NCBI GenBank assembly: GCA_019279435.1
Contig: JAAALK010000289.1
Coordinates: 86,459,023-86,523,022 of the forward strand
Length of the DNA stretch: 64,000 nt
Reading direction: 5' to 3'
Source: Zizania palustris
Taxonomy: Eukaryota; Streptophyta; Magnoliopsida; Poales; Poaceae
The notes beneath the pieces were generated by a model that saw only the letters and a program-made list of their open reading frames with translations, was not told the DNA's origin and made no database searches. Made by a program: the position numbers and the translations under genes. This document shows, in pieces, positions 32,158 to 43,458 of the stretch (positions within the stretch are counted from its first letter, which is position 1; every line of letters starts with the position of its first letter).

Positions 32158-32798
32158 GTTTAGTACTTTTGCTACACCTGGTGGTCGACCATTTGCTCCC
32201 ACTCATGACCATTGATCTTGTAGGATCGAGGACTGGAGTACGTATGGATCATGGATTCATGATGTTCTCGCCATTTGATGGGACACCGCAGATGGTTCTC
32301 CAGCCTCACTCCCCGAGCTCTAAGGAATACATCACTTTCGAGAACAGTGGTCAAGGGAAGGTACAAGGTATTGGGTCGATTCGTATTTCTGATTATTTCT
32401 CTTTGAAGAATGTTGCTTTAGTTGGAAATCTGAACTTTAATCTAATTTATATTTCGCAACTGCTTGAGGATGGTTTAGAAGTACGCTTTAAGAAGGGCAT
32501 GTCTTCTATCGTTGATTCTAGAGGATCTTTAGTTTGCCGGATCTTACCTTTTGATAAGGTTTTTCGTATTGATTTCTCTAGTTCTTCTGGCCCTTCTCGC
32601 TGTCTGATGGCCGGATCCTCCTCTGAGCTATGGAAGTGGCATAGAAGGTTAGGCCATTTGAGCTTCGATCTACTTGTTAGATTGAGTTCTATGGATCTTA
32701 TCCAAGGATTGCCTAAGCTTAAGATGGAGAAGGATCTAGTGTGTCATCCCTGTCGTCATGGGAAAATGGTTGTCGCTTCTCACACACCTGTGACTTAG
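32158..32798 (+). pseudogene. S1 pol: protease and GAG-pre-integrase
   Basis: The protease region is reduced to RMDHGFMMFSPFDGTPQMVL where S2 has WIMDSGCSRHMTGHRRW, so the catalytic DSG has become DHG and bases are missing. PSSKEYITFENSGQGKVQGIGS follows. The integrase zinc region is HRRLGHLSFD...CHPCRHGKM (HHCC pattern). A TAG near 32797 ends this stretch before the integrase core. Confidence 0.9.
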
Positions 32799-33660
32799 GT
32801 GATGACTTCATACCGGGAGAGTTGTTGCACATGGATACAGTAGGTCCAGCTCGAGTACGCTCAGTCGGTGGGAAGTGGTATGCCCTTGTGATAGTTGACA
32901 ATTTTTCTCGATTTTCATGGGTTTACATTCTACAGTCTAAGGATGAGACTTTTCAGTATGTTCATGACCTGATTTTGAAGCTGAAGAACGAGAATAATGG
33001 TCTGATGCGAGCAATTCGTTCGGACAACGGCTCTGAGTTTAAGAACTCTCAGTTCGTCAGTTTCTGTAGTGATCAGGGTCTTGATCATCAGTTCTCTACT
33101 CCTTACACAACCCCACAGAACGGCGTTGTGTAACGAAAGAACCGCACGCTTGTCGAGATGGCTAGGATGATGCTTGATGAGCATAGGACTCCTAGGCATT
33201 TTTGGGCTGAAGCAATGAACACAGCTTGCTATCTTGCAAATCGCATTTTCCTTAGAGCTCACTTAGGTAAGACGTTATATGAGTTGCGGTTTGGTAGACA
33301 GCCCAAGGTTAGTCACTTGCGAGCTTTTGGATGCAAGTGCTTTGTGCTTAAGAAGTGAAGGCATCTGGACAAGTTTGAGTCTCGTTGCTGGGATGGAGTC
33401 TTTATTGGCTATGCTTTGCATTCATGAGGCTTTCGTGTTTGGAACCTAGACTCCCAGATGCTTGTCGAGACTTGTGAGGTTTCCTTCGATGAGTCTTTGC
33501 CCTCGCTGACTCCTTCTTTTGAGCTTTCTGGAGATGATGAGCTTGGAGAGTCCATCTTCGAGGAAGATGATGACCCTCCTGCTGATGATGAGGGTGGGCC
33601 CTCTACACTGCTTGCAGACCCCACACCTTCTGATACTTCGACTGAGGATGAGGATGGACC
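32799..33660 (+). pseudogene. S1 pol: integrase core
   Basis: Copia integrase with LLHMDTVGP (first Asp), RSDNGSEF (second Asp) and TPQNGVV followed by TAA where the catalytic Glu of VVERKNRT should be (about 33131-33133; S2 reads GAA-type ERKNRT). It continues HRTPRHFWAEAMNTACYLANR and LRAFGCKCFVLKK with a TGA at about 33356 and another near 33425. The active-site Glu codon itself is therefore the stop. Confidence 0.92.
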
Positions 33661-34735
33661 TCGAATTACTCCTTATACTTCGATCGAGCCTCCTCAGCCG
33701 AGTCTAGAGGTGCCAGGTGCTGACTCCGGTGAGATGACTTCTCAGCCGAGTCCAGAGGAGCCAGTTGCTGACTATGGTGAGGTGACCTCAGATCATCTAG
33801 GATCCCAAGCAGTTCAGTGTGATCACCCTTCAGAGCTCATCATAGGTGACCTTACTGAGAGATCCTTACGTTCCTCAGCTGGTTCACTTGCTATGTTTGT
33901 TGAGTCTGCTTTTGTTGCTAGTTTTGAGCCCCGAGACATTTCTCATGCTTTTTCTGATTCAAATTGGATAAACGCCATGCAAGAAGAGCTTGAAAACATT
34001 GTTCGCAATCGGGTTTGGACACTAGTTGAGCTACCACCTGCATGAAACACCATAGGCACCAAGTGGGTGTTTAAGAACGAACAAGGAGAAGATGGTGTTG
34101 TGGTGCGCAACAAAGCTCGATTAGTGGCACATGGTTTTTGTCAAAAAGAAGGCATTGACTTTGAAGATACCTTCGCCCATGTTGCTCGCCTTGAGTCCAT
34201 TCGTATTCTTTTGGCCTTTGCTACTTCTAAAGGTTTTAAGCTTCATCAAATGGATGTCAAGAGTGATTTTCTAAACGGGTATATAGAGGAGGAGGTCTAT
34301 GTTAAGCAACCCCCTGGTTTCGAGAACCCTAAATTTCCACGTCATGTTTACAAGTTGTAGAAGGCTTTATACGGTCTGAAGCAGGCCCCAGGGCTTGGTA
34401 TGATTGCCTGAAGCAGTTCTTGTTGCAGAAAGGTTTTGTAATGGGTTCTGTGGACAAGACTTTTTTCTTGCTTAGAGATGGCGCAGACTTATTGGTTTCT
34501 CAAATTTATGTGGACGACATTATTTTTGGTGGTTCTACTAATGAGCTTGTATCCAAGTTTTCTAAGCAGATGCATAGCGAGTTTGAGATGAGTCTCATGG
34601 GAGAACTCAAGTATTTTTTAGGACTCCAGATCAAGCAGACCAAGGACGGCATTTTTATTCACCAGGGTAAGTATACATGGGACATCTGGAGGTCTGGACA
34701 AGGACGAGGATGGCATCAAGGTAAATGATTGAGAG
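33661..34735 (+). pseudogene. S1 pol: linker and reverse transcriptase
   Basis: An acidic Pro/Ser linker, then RT: DSNWINAMQEELENI, TKWVFKNEQGEDG, RLVAHGFCQKEGIDFEDTF, LHQMDVKSDFLNG, then a TAG before KALYGLKQAP, a base lost at about 34390, and QIYVDDIIFGG with the YVDD catalytic motif near 34508-34519. After HQGKYT a stretch is deleted (S2 has DMLKKFDFGGELKPQMTPMG here), so the RT thumb is incomplete. Confidence 0.9.
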
Positions 34736-35397
34736 TATCGAGGGATGATCGGATCACTGCTATACTTGACTGCGACGAGACCGGACATTCAGTTTGCCGT
34801 GGGTGTGTGCGCGCGTTTTCAGTCGTCGCCACGCGCATCTCAACGGCAGGCTGTGAAGCGTATTTTCAGGTATCTTACTTACGCTCCTGATTTAGGTCTT
34901 TATTATTCTGCATCATCGTCTCTGGATTTAGCTGGTTTTTCGGACGCTGATTTTGGTGGGTGCCGGCTGGATCGCAAGTCGACTTCCGGTACTTGCTAGC
35001 TTCTTGGTTCTTCACTTGTTTCATGGTCTTCTCGAAAACAATCTGGAGTTGTGCTTTCTACTACCGAGACTGAGTATGTAGCTGCTACTAATTGCTGTTC
35101 TCAGTTGGTTTGGATGATTTCTACTTTGTGGGATTTTGGGTTGGTCTTCCCTACTAGAGTTCCTTTATTTTGTGATAGCACCACTACAATTAGTGTAGGG
35201 AAAAACCCATGTCTTCATTCTAAAACGAAACATATTGATGTGCGCTTTCACTTTCTGAGGGATCAATATGAGAAAGGGGTCATTGATCTTATTCATGTTG
35301 ATACCCATCAGTAGTTGGCTGATATTTTTACTGAACCCCTAGATCAGTCTACTTTTGAGCGTTTGCGAGGGGATTTGGGAGTTGTGTATCCATTTTA
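34736..35397 (+). pseudogene. S1 pol: RNase H
   Basis: MIGSLLYLTATRPDIQFAV, LAGFSDADFGGCRLDRKSTS, VVLSTTETEYVAAT, FCDSTTTISVGKNP, KTKHIDVRFHFLRDQ and the C-terminus GDLGVVYPF before TAG at 35395-35397. TAG at about 34997 and near 35311 interrupt it. RNase H removes the RNA strand of the hybrid during reverse transcription. Confidence 0.92.
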
Positions 35398-36713
35398 GGA
35401 AACTTTGAGTCAGTTTTTCTTTTCTTCTTTATTTTTTATTGAGTCTTTTTGTGTGCGTTCATATGATGCATAATCATTAGTCACATTTTGAGCTTCTTCT
35501 GTTATATGATTAATCTGCTTTACTTTCTCTAGCTAGTATATGTTTTTGATTACTTGTCGATGATCATGTTCTGTTTCAGTTCACATGATATATCTGATAT
35601 TTGTCATATGCATGGATTTTATGCTTTAAAAATTGAAAAATGGTCACCATTGCTTCTGGCAACTAGCATGTGTAGGTTGAATGCGTTTGCTATCTTTTAC
35701 ATGCCTTGTAGCTAGATCCTTACTTAGATGCATATATGCAACTTGGACATTTATATGCTTTAAATGTGTTATAAAAATGATAAAAATTCTGAAAAATGAA
35801 AAATTTATGCATTTTTATGATTATTAGAAAAGATCCAGGTGGGTTTGCTTTGTCGCATTGCATTGTTCTAGACTGCTTACCATAGCACTTTTGTATGAAC
35901 TACGACGGTGTAATGTATGCCAAGACCAATGTCTTAAGCTTATAATGGTCCAGTTCTGGCCTAGGCTTGACTTGGTCAGTTAGCATAAGGTTTGACATGC
36001 AAATAACCCTTGACAGAAATGAGAAAAAATAAAAAGAAAAAGAAATAGTCTGAAAAATTTAAAAAGATGACAAGTTTGCTGAAGCACTTTGTTTTGGACA
36101 GTGCTTATCTTGGTAGATATCAGTTAGCTTTTGCATCTCATGCTTTACTTTGCTTGTTAACTAGAAAATGTGGTGATGTTTTTGTTTACAAAATTCGAAA
36201 AATGCGTGCTAATGACTCCCTTTAGATATCATATATTGCACTGATCATGTCATGTATCTTAGACAATATATCTTGTGCTATACCTGTTAGATGTTGTAAT
36301 TGCAGTTAATTATATCTAAGAAGCATGCTTTTCACACTCTACCTGCACCTCATTTGCATTCATGGCATATTTTGAGGGAGAGCTGCATTTCAGGGGGAGT
36401 TTGTGTCTATGTTTCTTTAAGTGCATTTAGTCTCACTTGATGAGTCTAATTGTCAACAAGGGGAGAAATTTTGGAGTTTAGGGAACATTTTTTTAGCTTT
36501 CTCTGGGATTTATTTCAGGGGGAGTTCCTTGTTGGTAATTCTGAGATTTGCACTTGCTTGCTTTTGAGTCTTTATTTTTGGTTAACCATAATGACCATTT
36601 TCTTCTATTTTCTTTTGTCTTTGTTTTCCTGTTTCCACATGTTTTGCAGGTTCTGAAGATGAGCTGAAGAGGGTGTTGACAATGCACTCATCAAGGGGGA
36701 GATTGAGAAACCA
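35398..36713 (+). other. S1 pol-to-LTR spacer with repeated polypurine motifs
   Basis: About 1.3 kb of AT-rich DNA without a credible ORF. The last 350 bp hold several AGGGGGAG-like motifs: near 36374 (GAGGGAGAG), 36391 (CAGGGGGAG), 36457 (CAAGGGGAG), 36517 (CAGGGGGAG), and 36703-36713 (AAGGGGGAGAT) right beside the 3' LTR. Multiple polypurine tracts are a known Sirevirus trait. No envelope-like gene is visible here. Confidence 0.8.
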
Positions 36714-38046
36714 TTTTGAAGAATATGGTTTTGATACTCTAGATGTGATGAGTGATTGTCAACGGAAGTCAAAGAAGAAGAGAAATGAAGACCTGCCGAG
36801 TCTGAGGCCGCGTGTGACTCAGGAACACGGGCAGCAAGCGACGGCCGGGCAGAGGAGGCGTGGAGTCAGGCTAGCCCAATCCAGGTACATGGGCTAGGAG
36901 CGGCAGATGATCCACTGGTATGTTGACTGGGTTTGACTCAGGTATACGGGCGGCGAGCGATTGCCGGGCTGAGGAAGCTGCGGGGTCGGGTCGGCCCAAT
37001 CCGGGTACCTGGTGCGAAGACGATGGACGCTTTGTCAGTTTCGGCGCAAAACTGACAACCTATGATTATTTTGTTTTAGGATATTAATATTTAGTTTTTA
37101 AGTTTAGAATATTTTTTTTTGAGTCAGGAGATTTTTCTAAAAATATTTTAGTAATTTTTGGAATTTATTTTAGAGTCAGTGTTAATTTACCCTAGGGGTA
37201 AATTAGTCTTTTCATGTATTAGGAGTCGCCTATAAATAGGCCTCTATCCCCACTCGGGATATATGATTGTTTTATATAGATCAATCTGCAGTCCATACAT
37301 TTGCTTCCGCCAATCTTCTCTTCATCATTTTTATCTATCGCCGGCGTTTGGTTTTTACTCAATCGCATGCAGCAGCGCAGCTATAGCATATGCGGCTAGC
37401 CCCTACAGCTATCTGCAGCAGCGACAGATCTGCGGCGCACAGCAGGGTGCTGCGGCGCTTGTCACGGTGAAACGGCGACAGCATCGGCTTGCAGCTGCAA
37501 CTAGCGGCACGGGAAACGGTGAAAATAATTTTTTTGCCGGCAGCAGTCCACGGCAACACGCGCGTTTCCCAAGTGGCACATCCTTTCTTTTGGAGCAGCA
37601 CACGGCAGCCGATAAAGTGCAGCGGCTGCGTCAAATTTGTGGGCCCACGGAAAGCTTTGCCGACGATCTCCAAGTTTCAGCATCCACGGGCGGGCCCCAC
37701 TTCGGCATGCGCAGCTGTAGCACACCGGCGACGACGAATTAAATTTTACGGCGGAGGTTTTCGTTGCGGGCATGCACGTAAGTAGATCTAATCTCCTATT
37801 TTTTAGGTAGACTAAGTTTCGTTAATAATCTTGTAGTTATATGTTTTTTAATAAAAATCAATCTCGTAGTTAAAACTTTAATCTGTTAAATTCTTTTTAG
37901 TTATCTCGTATTATTTTTTCATCTGTTTTATCTGGTCATATAAAAAGAAAAAATATATTATTAGTCGCAGCTATATTTTTTCTAGTTTTACCTGAAATAT
38001 TTTCGATTTAATTCTGAATTAATTTTTAATGATCTATGCTTTATTC
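36714..38046 (+). repeat. S1 3' LTR, truncated
   Basis: Starts TGAGAAACCATTTTGAAG and follows the 5' LTR to ATGCTTTATTCAC, losing about the last 280 bp. The following sequence (GGTGTCGCCAAG) is unrelated. The donor-like site of the 5' LTR reads GCACGTAAGTAG here. Confidence 0.9.
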
Positions 38047-38440
38047 ACTTGGTGTCGCCAAGAAATTAAACCACACCATAGGGATGTGATCCAATTGGCC
38101 AAAGTGTGAAAAGGCGATCAAACCGGCCAAGGCAGGGGTGGTTTGTCCAAAGTACAGAGGGCGATCATACCGGCCAAGGTGTGCCGGTTAGACCGATAAT
38201 AGACCACCGGTCGGACCTTCGGGTGCCGGCATGGCCCGGTCAAACCGACCGCACATATCAAGTGAACTGAACCAAAGCATGATCATTAACAAGTATTCAA
38301 AAGCATGTACCAGCTAGAATAAGTAAAGCAGTTCAATCATATAACAGAAGCAGCTCAAAAGTGTGATATGTGAATATGCAAGATATGAACACACACAAAA
38401 AGACTCAAGAAAAGAGTAAAGAAAACTGACGCAAAATATC
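38047..38440 (-). other. S2 partial 3' spacer with CCGGTC-type repeats
   Basis: 38290-38440 matches the start of the spacer behind S1 pol in reverse orientation (ATATGATTAATCTGC-like). 38047-38250 carries repeated ACCGGCC, CCGGTCGGACC and GGTCAAACCGACCG motifs, several of them near-palindromes. No gene is seen. Confidence 0.65.
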
Positions 38441-39035
38441 CTAAAAAGGATACACAACACCCAAATCCCCTCGTAAACGCTCAATGGTAGACTGATCTAG
38501 GGGTTTGGTGAAAATGTCAGCCAACTGATGATGGGTATCAACATGAACAAGGTCAATGACACCTTTCTCATATTGATCCCGTAGAAAATGAAAGCGCACA
38601 TCAATGTGTTTGGTTTTTGAATGGAGACAAGGGTTTTTCCCTACACTAATAGCACTAGTGCTGTCGCAAAACAATGGAACCCTGGTAGGAAAGAACAACC
38701 CAAAATCTCGCAGAGTAGAAATCATCCAAACTAACTGTGAGCAGCAGCGACATACTCAGCCTCAGTGGTCGAAAGAGCAACTCCAGATTGCTTTCGAGAA
38801 GACCAAGAGACAAGAGAAGAACCAAGAAACTGGCAAGTACCGGAAGTCGACTTGCGATCCAACCGGCACCCACCAAAGTCGGCATCCGAAAATCCAGATA
38901 AATCGAGAGATGATGATGCTGAATAGTAAAGACCGAGATCAGGCGCATAAGTGAGATACCTGAAGATGCGCTTGATAGCCTGCCGGTGAGACGCGCATGG
39001 TTAAGACTGAAAACGCGCGCAAAGTCCCACGGCAA
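38441..39035 (-). pseudogene. S2 pol: RNase H
   Basis: Reads ARVFSLNHARLTGR-type decayed start, then SDADFGG-like region, and in the open part 38725-38441 ISTLRDFGLFFPTRVPLF, CDSTSAISVGKNP, KTKHIDVRFHFLRDQYEKG, HHQLADIFTKPLDQST and the end GDLGVVYPF. S1 has a stop where S2 reads HHQLAD. One or more frameshifts lie near 38725-38740. Confidence 0.88.
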
Positions 39036-40038
39036 ACTGAATGTCTGGTCTGGTCGCCGTCAAGTACAACAGTGAACCGATCATCCCTCGAAACTCTCTC
39101 TCATTGACCTTGACGCCACTCTCGTCCTTGTCCAGACCCCCAAATGTGCCCATCGGGGTCATCTGCGGCTTCAACTCCCCACCAAAGTCAAATTTCTTAA
39201 GCATATCGCGAGTGTACTTACCTTGGTGGATGAAGGTGCCGTCCTTGGTCTGCTTGATCTGGAGTCCTAAGAAGTACTTAAGCTCACCCATGAGGCTCAT
39301 CTCAAACTCACTGTGCATCTGCTCAGAAAACTTGGACACAAGATCATTAGTAGTACCACCAAAAATAATATCGTCCACGTAAATCTGAGCGACTAAAAAA
39401 TCTGAAGCAACTCTGAGCAAGAAGAGAGTTTTATCCACTGAACCCATCACAAAGCCCTTCCCCAACAAAAACTGCTTCAACCGGTCATACCAAGCCCTAG
39501 GGGCTTGCTTCAACCCGTATAAAGCCTTTTGCAGCTTAAAAACATGGCGAGGATACTTAGGGTTCTCAAAGCCGGGGGGCTGCCTAACATAAACTTCCTC
39601 CTCTCTGAACCTGTTCAGAAAAGCACTCTTAACGTCCATTTGAAAAAGCTTAAAACCCTTCGAAGCGGCGAAAGCTAAGAGAATGCGAATGGACTCAAGA
39701 CGGGCTACAGGGGCGAAAGTTTCTTCAAAATCAATACCCTCTTTTTGGCAAAAACCCTGGGCAACTAGTCGATCTTTGTTGCGCACCACAACCCCATCTT
39801 CACCTTGTTTGTTCTTAAATACCCACTTGGTGCCTATGGGGTTGCATCCTGGTGGCGGCTCAACTAATGTCCAAACCCGATTGCGGACAAAATTCTCAAG
39901 CTCTTCTTGCATAGCATTAATCCAATTTGAATCAGAAAGAGCATGAGAAACATCTCTGGGCTCAAAATATGCAACAAAAGCAGATTCAGCAAACACAGTA
40001 AGAGAGGCATTAGATGAACGCAAAGTTCTCTCAGTCAA
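39001..40038 (-). pseudogene. S2 pol: reverse transcriptase
   Basis: Open for 345 codons. NWINAMQEELENF, GTKWVFKNKQGEDGVVV, RLVAQGFCQKEGIDFEETFAPVAR, LFQMDVKSAFLN, QKALYGLKQAPRAWYDRLKQFL, QIYVDDIIFGGTT (YVDD about 39366-39377), MGELKYFLGLQIKQTKDG, and MIGSLLYLTATRPDIQF leading into RNase H. This is the best preserved copia RT in the window. Confidence 0.93.
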
Positions 40039-41133
40039 ATCACCTATGATGAGCTCTAAGGGATGGTCACGCTGAACTGCTCGGGTTCCCTAGTGATCTG
40101 AAGTCACCTCACCGGAGTCAGCAGCTGGCACCTCTGGACTCGACTGAGGGGGCTCGATCGTAGTGGAAGAAGTGATCAGAGGTCCACCCTCATCCTCAGT
40201 CGAAGTCTCAGAAGGTGTGGGCTCTGCAGGGGGTGTAGAAGGCCCACCCTCATCAGCAGCTGGAGTATCCTCATCTTCCTCGAAGATGGACTCTCCAAGC
40301 TCATCATCACCAGAAGGCTCAAAAGAAGGAGTCAAAGAAGGCAAGGACTCATCAAATGAAACTTCGCAAGTCTCGACAAGCTGCTGGGTTTCGAGTTTCC
40401 AAACACGGAAACCTCGAGAATGCAAAGCATAACCAAGAAAAACACCATCCCAGCAACGAGACTCAAACTTGTCCAAATGCCCTCCCTTCTTGAGCACAAA
40501 GCACTTGCAGCCAAACGCTCGCAAGTGTCTCACCTTGGGCTGTCTACCAAATCGCAGTTCATATGATGTCTTACCAAGGTAAGCTCTAAGAAAGATGCGG
40601 TTGGCCAGATAGCAAGCTGTGTTCATGGCTTCAGCCCAAAACCGTCTAGGAGTCCTGTGCTCATCGAGCATCATCCTGGCCATCTCGACTAGCGTGCGGT
40701 TCTTTCGTTCCACAACGCCATTCTGTGGGGGAGTATAAGGAGAAGAAAACTGATGGTCCAGACCCTGATCACTACAGAAGCTGACGAACTGAGAGTTCTT
40801 GAACTTAGAGCCGTTGTCGGAGCGAATTGCTCGCATCCGACCATTGTTCTCATTCTTTAGCTTCAAAATCAGGTCATGAACAAATTGAAAGGTTTCATCC
40901 TTAGACTCCAAAAAGAAAACCCACGAGAATCGAGAGAAGTCGTCAACAATCACAAGTGCGTACCACTTCCCACTGACTGAACGTACCCGAGCTGGACCAA
41001 CAGTGTCCAAGTGTAAAAGCTCGCCCGGATACGAAGTCATCACCTGAGTCATAGGTGAGTGAGAAGCGGCAACCATTTTCCCATGACGATAGGGATGACA
41101 AACTAGATCCTTCTCCATCTTAAGCTTGGGCAA
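40039..41133 (-). pseudogene. S2 pol: integrase
   Basis: Open 41133-40090. CHPYRHGKM (end of the zinc region; Tyr stands where S1 has Cys in CHPCRH), LLHLDTVGP, RSDNGSKF (S1 has SDNGSEF) and PQNGVVERKNRT supply the Asp, Asp, Glu positions. HRTPRRFWAEAMNTACYL, LRAFGCKCFVLKKGGHLDKF, then the acidic linker. A TAG at about 40092 separates it from RT. Confidence 0.92.
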
Positions 41134-41810
41134 TCCTCAGATGAGGTCCATAGAGCTCAACCTGACTAGCAGATCAAAACTCAAATGACCTAACCTCCTA
41201 TGCCACTTCCAGAGCTGAGAGGAGGATCCAGCAATCAAACAGCGAGAAGGGCCAAAAGAACTAGAGAAGTCAATTCAAAAAACTTTACCAAATGGTAAGA
41301 TCTGGCAAATCAAAGACCCTCTAGAATCAAACACAGAAGAATTGCCCTTCTTAAAACGCACTTCCAAACCATCCTCAAGAAGTTGCGAAACAGAAATCAA
41401 ATTGAAGTTCAAGTTTCTAACCAAAGCAACGTTCTTTAACGAAAAATGGTCTGAAATGTGAATTGAGCCAATGCCACATACCTTCCCTTGACCACTGTTC
41501 CCGAATGTGATGTACTCTTTGGAGCTCGGGGGAGTGAGACTGGAGAACCATCTGCGATGTCCCGTCATGTGGCGGGAGCATCCTGAGTCCATGATCCAAA
41601 CATCCTCCAGTCCCTGATCCTGCACAATTAGTGGCTGTAAGTGGGAGCAAATGGTCCGGCACCAGGTTTAGCAAAAGAGCTAAACCAGTGTCGAGCCATC
41701 TCCTCAAAAGACGGAAAGCAGAAATCATCATGAGAATTTGGACCAAAACGCGGCTCAAAGCGCGGTCCTAAGTTCTGCCTAGACCTACGGCCACGAGGTC
41801 CAGGACCGTA
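41134..41810 (-). pseudogene. S2 gag end and protease
   Basis: Starts at the S3 insertion point, YGPGPRG and RFGPNSHDDFCFP (gag tail), then WIMDSGCSRHMTGHRRWF with the DSG protease active site near 41590, SSKEYITFGNSGQGKVCGIGS, and VRNLNFNLISVSQLLEDGLEV. Frameshifts lie near 41630 and stops near 41275 and 41136. Confidence 0.88.
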
Positions 41811-41815
41811 GCCAA
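41811..41815 (+). repeat. Target-site duplication GCCAA, left copy (S3)
   Basis: GCCAA precedes TGAGAAACC and recurs at 49188-49192 after CCTACA. On the minus strand the S2 gag frame joins across S3 (GRVG to YGPGPRG). Confidence 0.96.
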
Positions 41816-43392
41816 TGAGAAACCATGTTGAAGAATATGGTTTTGATATTCCAGATGTGATGAGTGATTGTCAACGGAAGTCAATGGAAGGGAGAGATGA
41901 AGACCTGCCGAGTATGAGGCGCATGTGACTCAAGTACACGGGCGGTGAGCGATGGCCGGGCAGAGGAGCCGCGGAGTCAGGCTGGCCCAATCCGGGTACA
42001 TGGCTAGGAGCGATAGAGGATCCACCGGTCTGTTGACTGGGTTTGACTCAGGTACACGGGCGGCGAGCGATTGCCGGGCTGAGGAAGCTGCGGGGTCGGG
42101 TCGGCCCAATCCGGGTACCCGGTGCAAAGACGGTGGACGCTTTGTCAGTTTCGGCATAAAACTGACGATTTATGTTTAATTCGTTTTTAGGATATTAATA
42201 TTTGGTTTTTAAGTTTAGAATATTTTTATTCGAGTGAGTTATTTTTTCTAAGAATATTTTAGTAATTTTCAGAATTTATTTTAGAGTTAGTTTATTTTAC
42301 CTGAGGGTAAAGTAGTCTTTTCATGTATTAGGATTTGCCTATAAATAGGCCCCTATCCCTTTGGGGATAGCCAACTGTTTTCTTTTCCTCTCAGATCAAT
42401 CTACAGTCCAACCTTTAGTCATTGTTTCTTTGGTTTTCTTCTCCGCCGGCGTAAAAATTTTTTCTTCACCGCTTGCCAAGCCGTCGAGTCCAAACAGTAC
42501 GTGTGCTGGGGATTACTTCCTGTTTTTCTTCGGCCGGGAGGCGTGAAGCGTTCTGCACGGCGTCAGGGAAGCTGGCCACCGAGGAGGCTCTCCGGTGGCA
42601 GCCTTTGCCGTGGAGCCCCACGACGGGAGGTGTTCAACCCGCATAGTATTTTGCATCAGAGAGCTGTGCTTTTGGCTGGGATCACGTGAGTGCAACACGG
42701 CTAGAGGTCATCATCACTGCTGTAGCTTTTTTCTTTGGCTTCCACGGCTATAGCACGCGTGACAGCCACGCAACCATCTGCTACAGTTTGTGCGCAAGAT
42801 TTTCACAGCAGGAAGCGGAGGCCGGACTACAGAACGGTCGGCGACGACGAAGTTAGTTTTTAATCCGCTATTTCCTTGTAGATTTGGTTTAGAGAGATAA
42901 TCATCTATTTTTAATTAACTCGTGAATTAGATTATTAATTTTGTGGTTAACTTTTATCTGCTAAAATATTATTAGAGCTCGCATATTTTATTTAAGTGCT
43001 TTTAATCTGCTCATATAAAAAGAAAAATTTATTATTCGCGGTTATTTTTATTTTTACCTGCAATATTTTAGTTTTACTTCTGAATTAATTTTTAATGATC
43101 CATGTTTTTTATTCATTTAATTAATATTTTATTTCTAGACTATAATATTAATATCTCGTGATTATTCTAGGTGTTTTTATTTACTGCAGTAGTTTTACTT
43201 AGTTTATCTTTAATACCATTTTAATCAGGACACCGATAATTTTTAGGCTAAATCATTTTAATTTCAGTAATTTGCTTTGCTAACATTATTTGTCCAGTTA
43301 AGTTCATTTGGGTTTTGAGATTAAAATATAGTTTAGCAAGAAATTTTTAGGCGCCCATTCACCCCCCTCTAGTCGCTACTTTCGGTCCTACA
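41816..43392 (+). repeat. S3 5' LTR
   Basis: 1,577 bp, TGAGAAACC to CGGTCCTACA. TATA box CTATAAATA at about 42340-42348. Ends match S1, but the middle (about 42420-42850) is a different sequence. Confidence 0.95.
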
Positions 43393-43394
43393 AG

Positions 43395-43406
43395 TGGTAT
43401 CAGAGC
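43395..43406 (+). other. S3 primer-binding site (initiator Met tRNA)
   Basis: TGGTATCAGAGC, two bases after the LTR, the standard copia primer site. Confidence 0.95.
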
Positions 43407-43458
43407 AAGGTTAGGTTTTTTTTAATATCTTAACCGATTCAAAACCTAGGTAGTGACC

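Larger units (their letters stand above)
16116..38046 (+). mobile_element. S1: Sirevirus-type Ty1/copia element, interrupted by T2
   Basis: 5' LTR (16116-17703), initiator-Met primer site, gag (17769-19850, resumed at 31559), pol (to 35397), a 1.3 kb non-coding spacer with several AGGGGGAG motifs, and a 3' LTR cut at 38046. The T2 insertion splits gag at a CCAAG duplication. Long LTRs, a large gag with two zinc fingers, and repeated polypurine motifs fit the Sirevirus genus of copia elements. Many stops; dead. Confidence 0.9.

Noticed and set aside
35398..36713. Envelope-like gene between Sirevirus pol and the 3' LTR
   Set aside because: Some Sireviruses have one, but here no frame above about 70 codons with a signal or membrane segment is seen, and S3 has none either.
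42361..42698. Short frames in the S3 LTRs (also 48154-48649)
   Set aside because: LTR sequence present twice; no domain and no conservation with S1.
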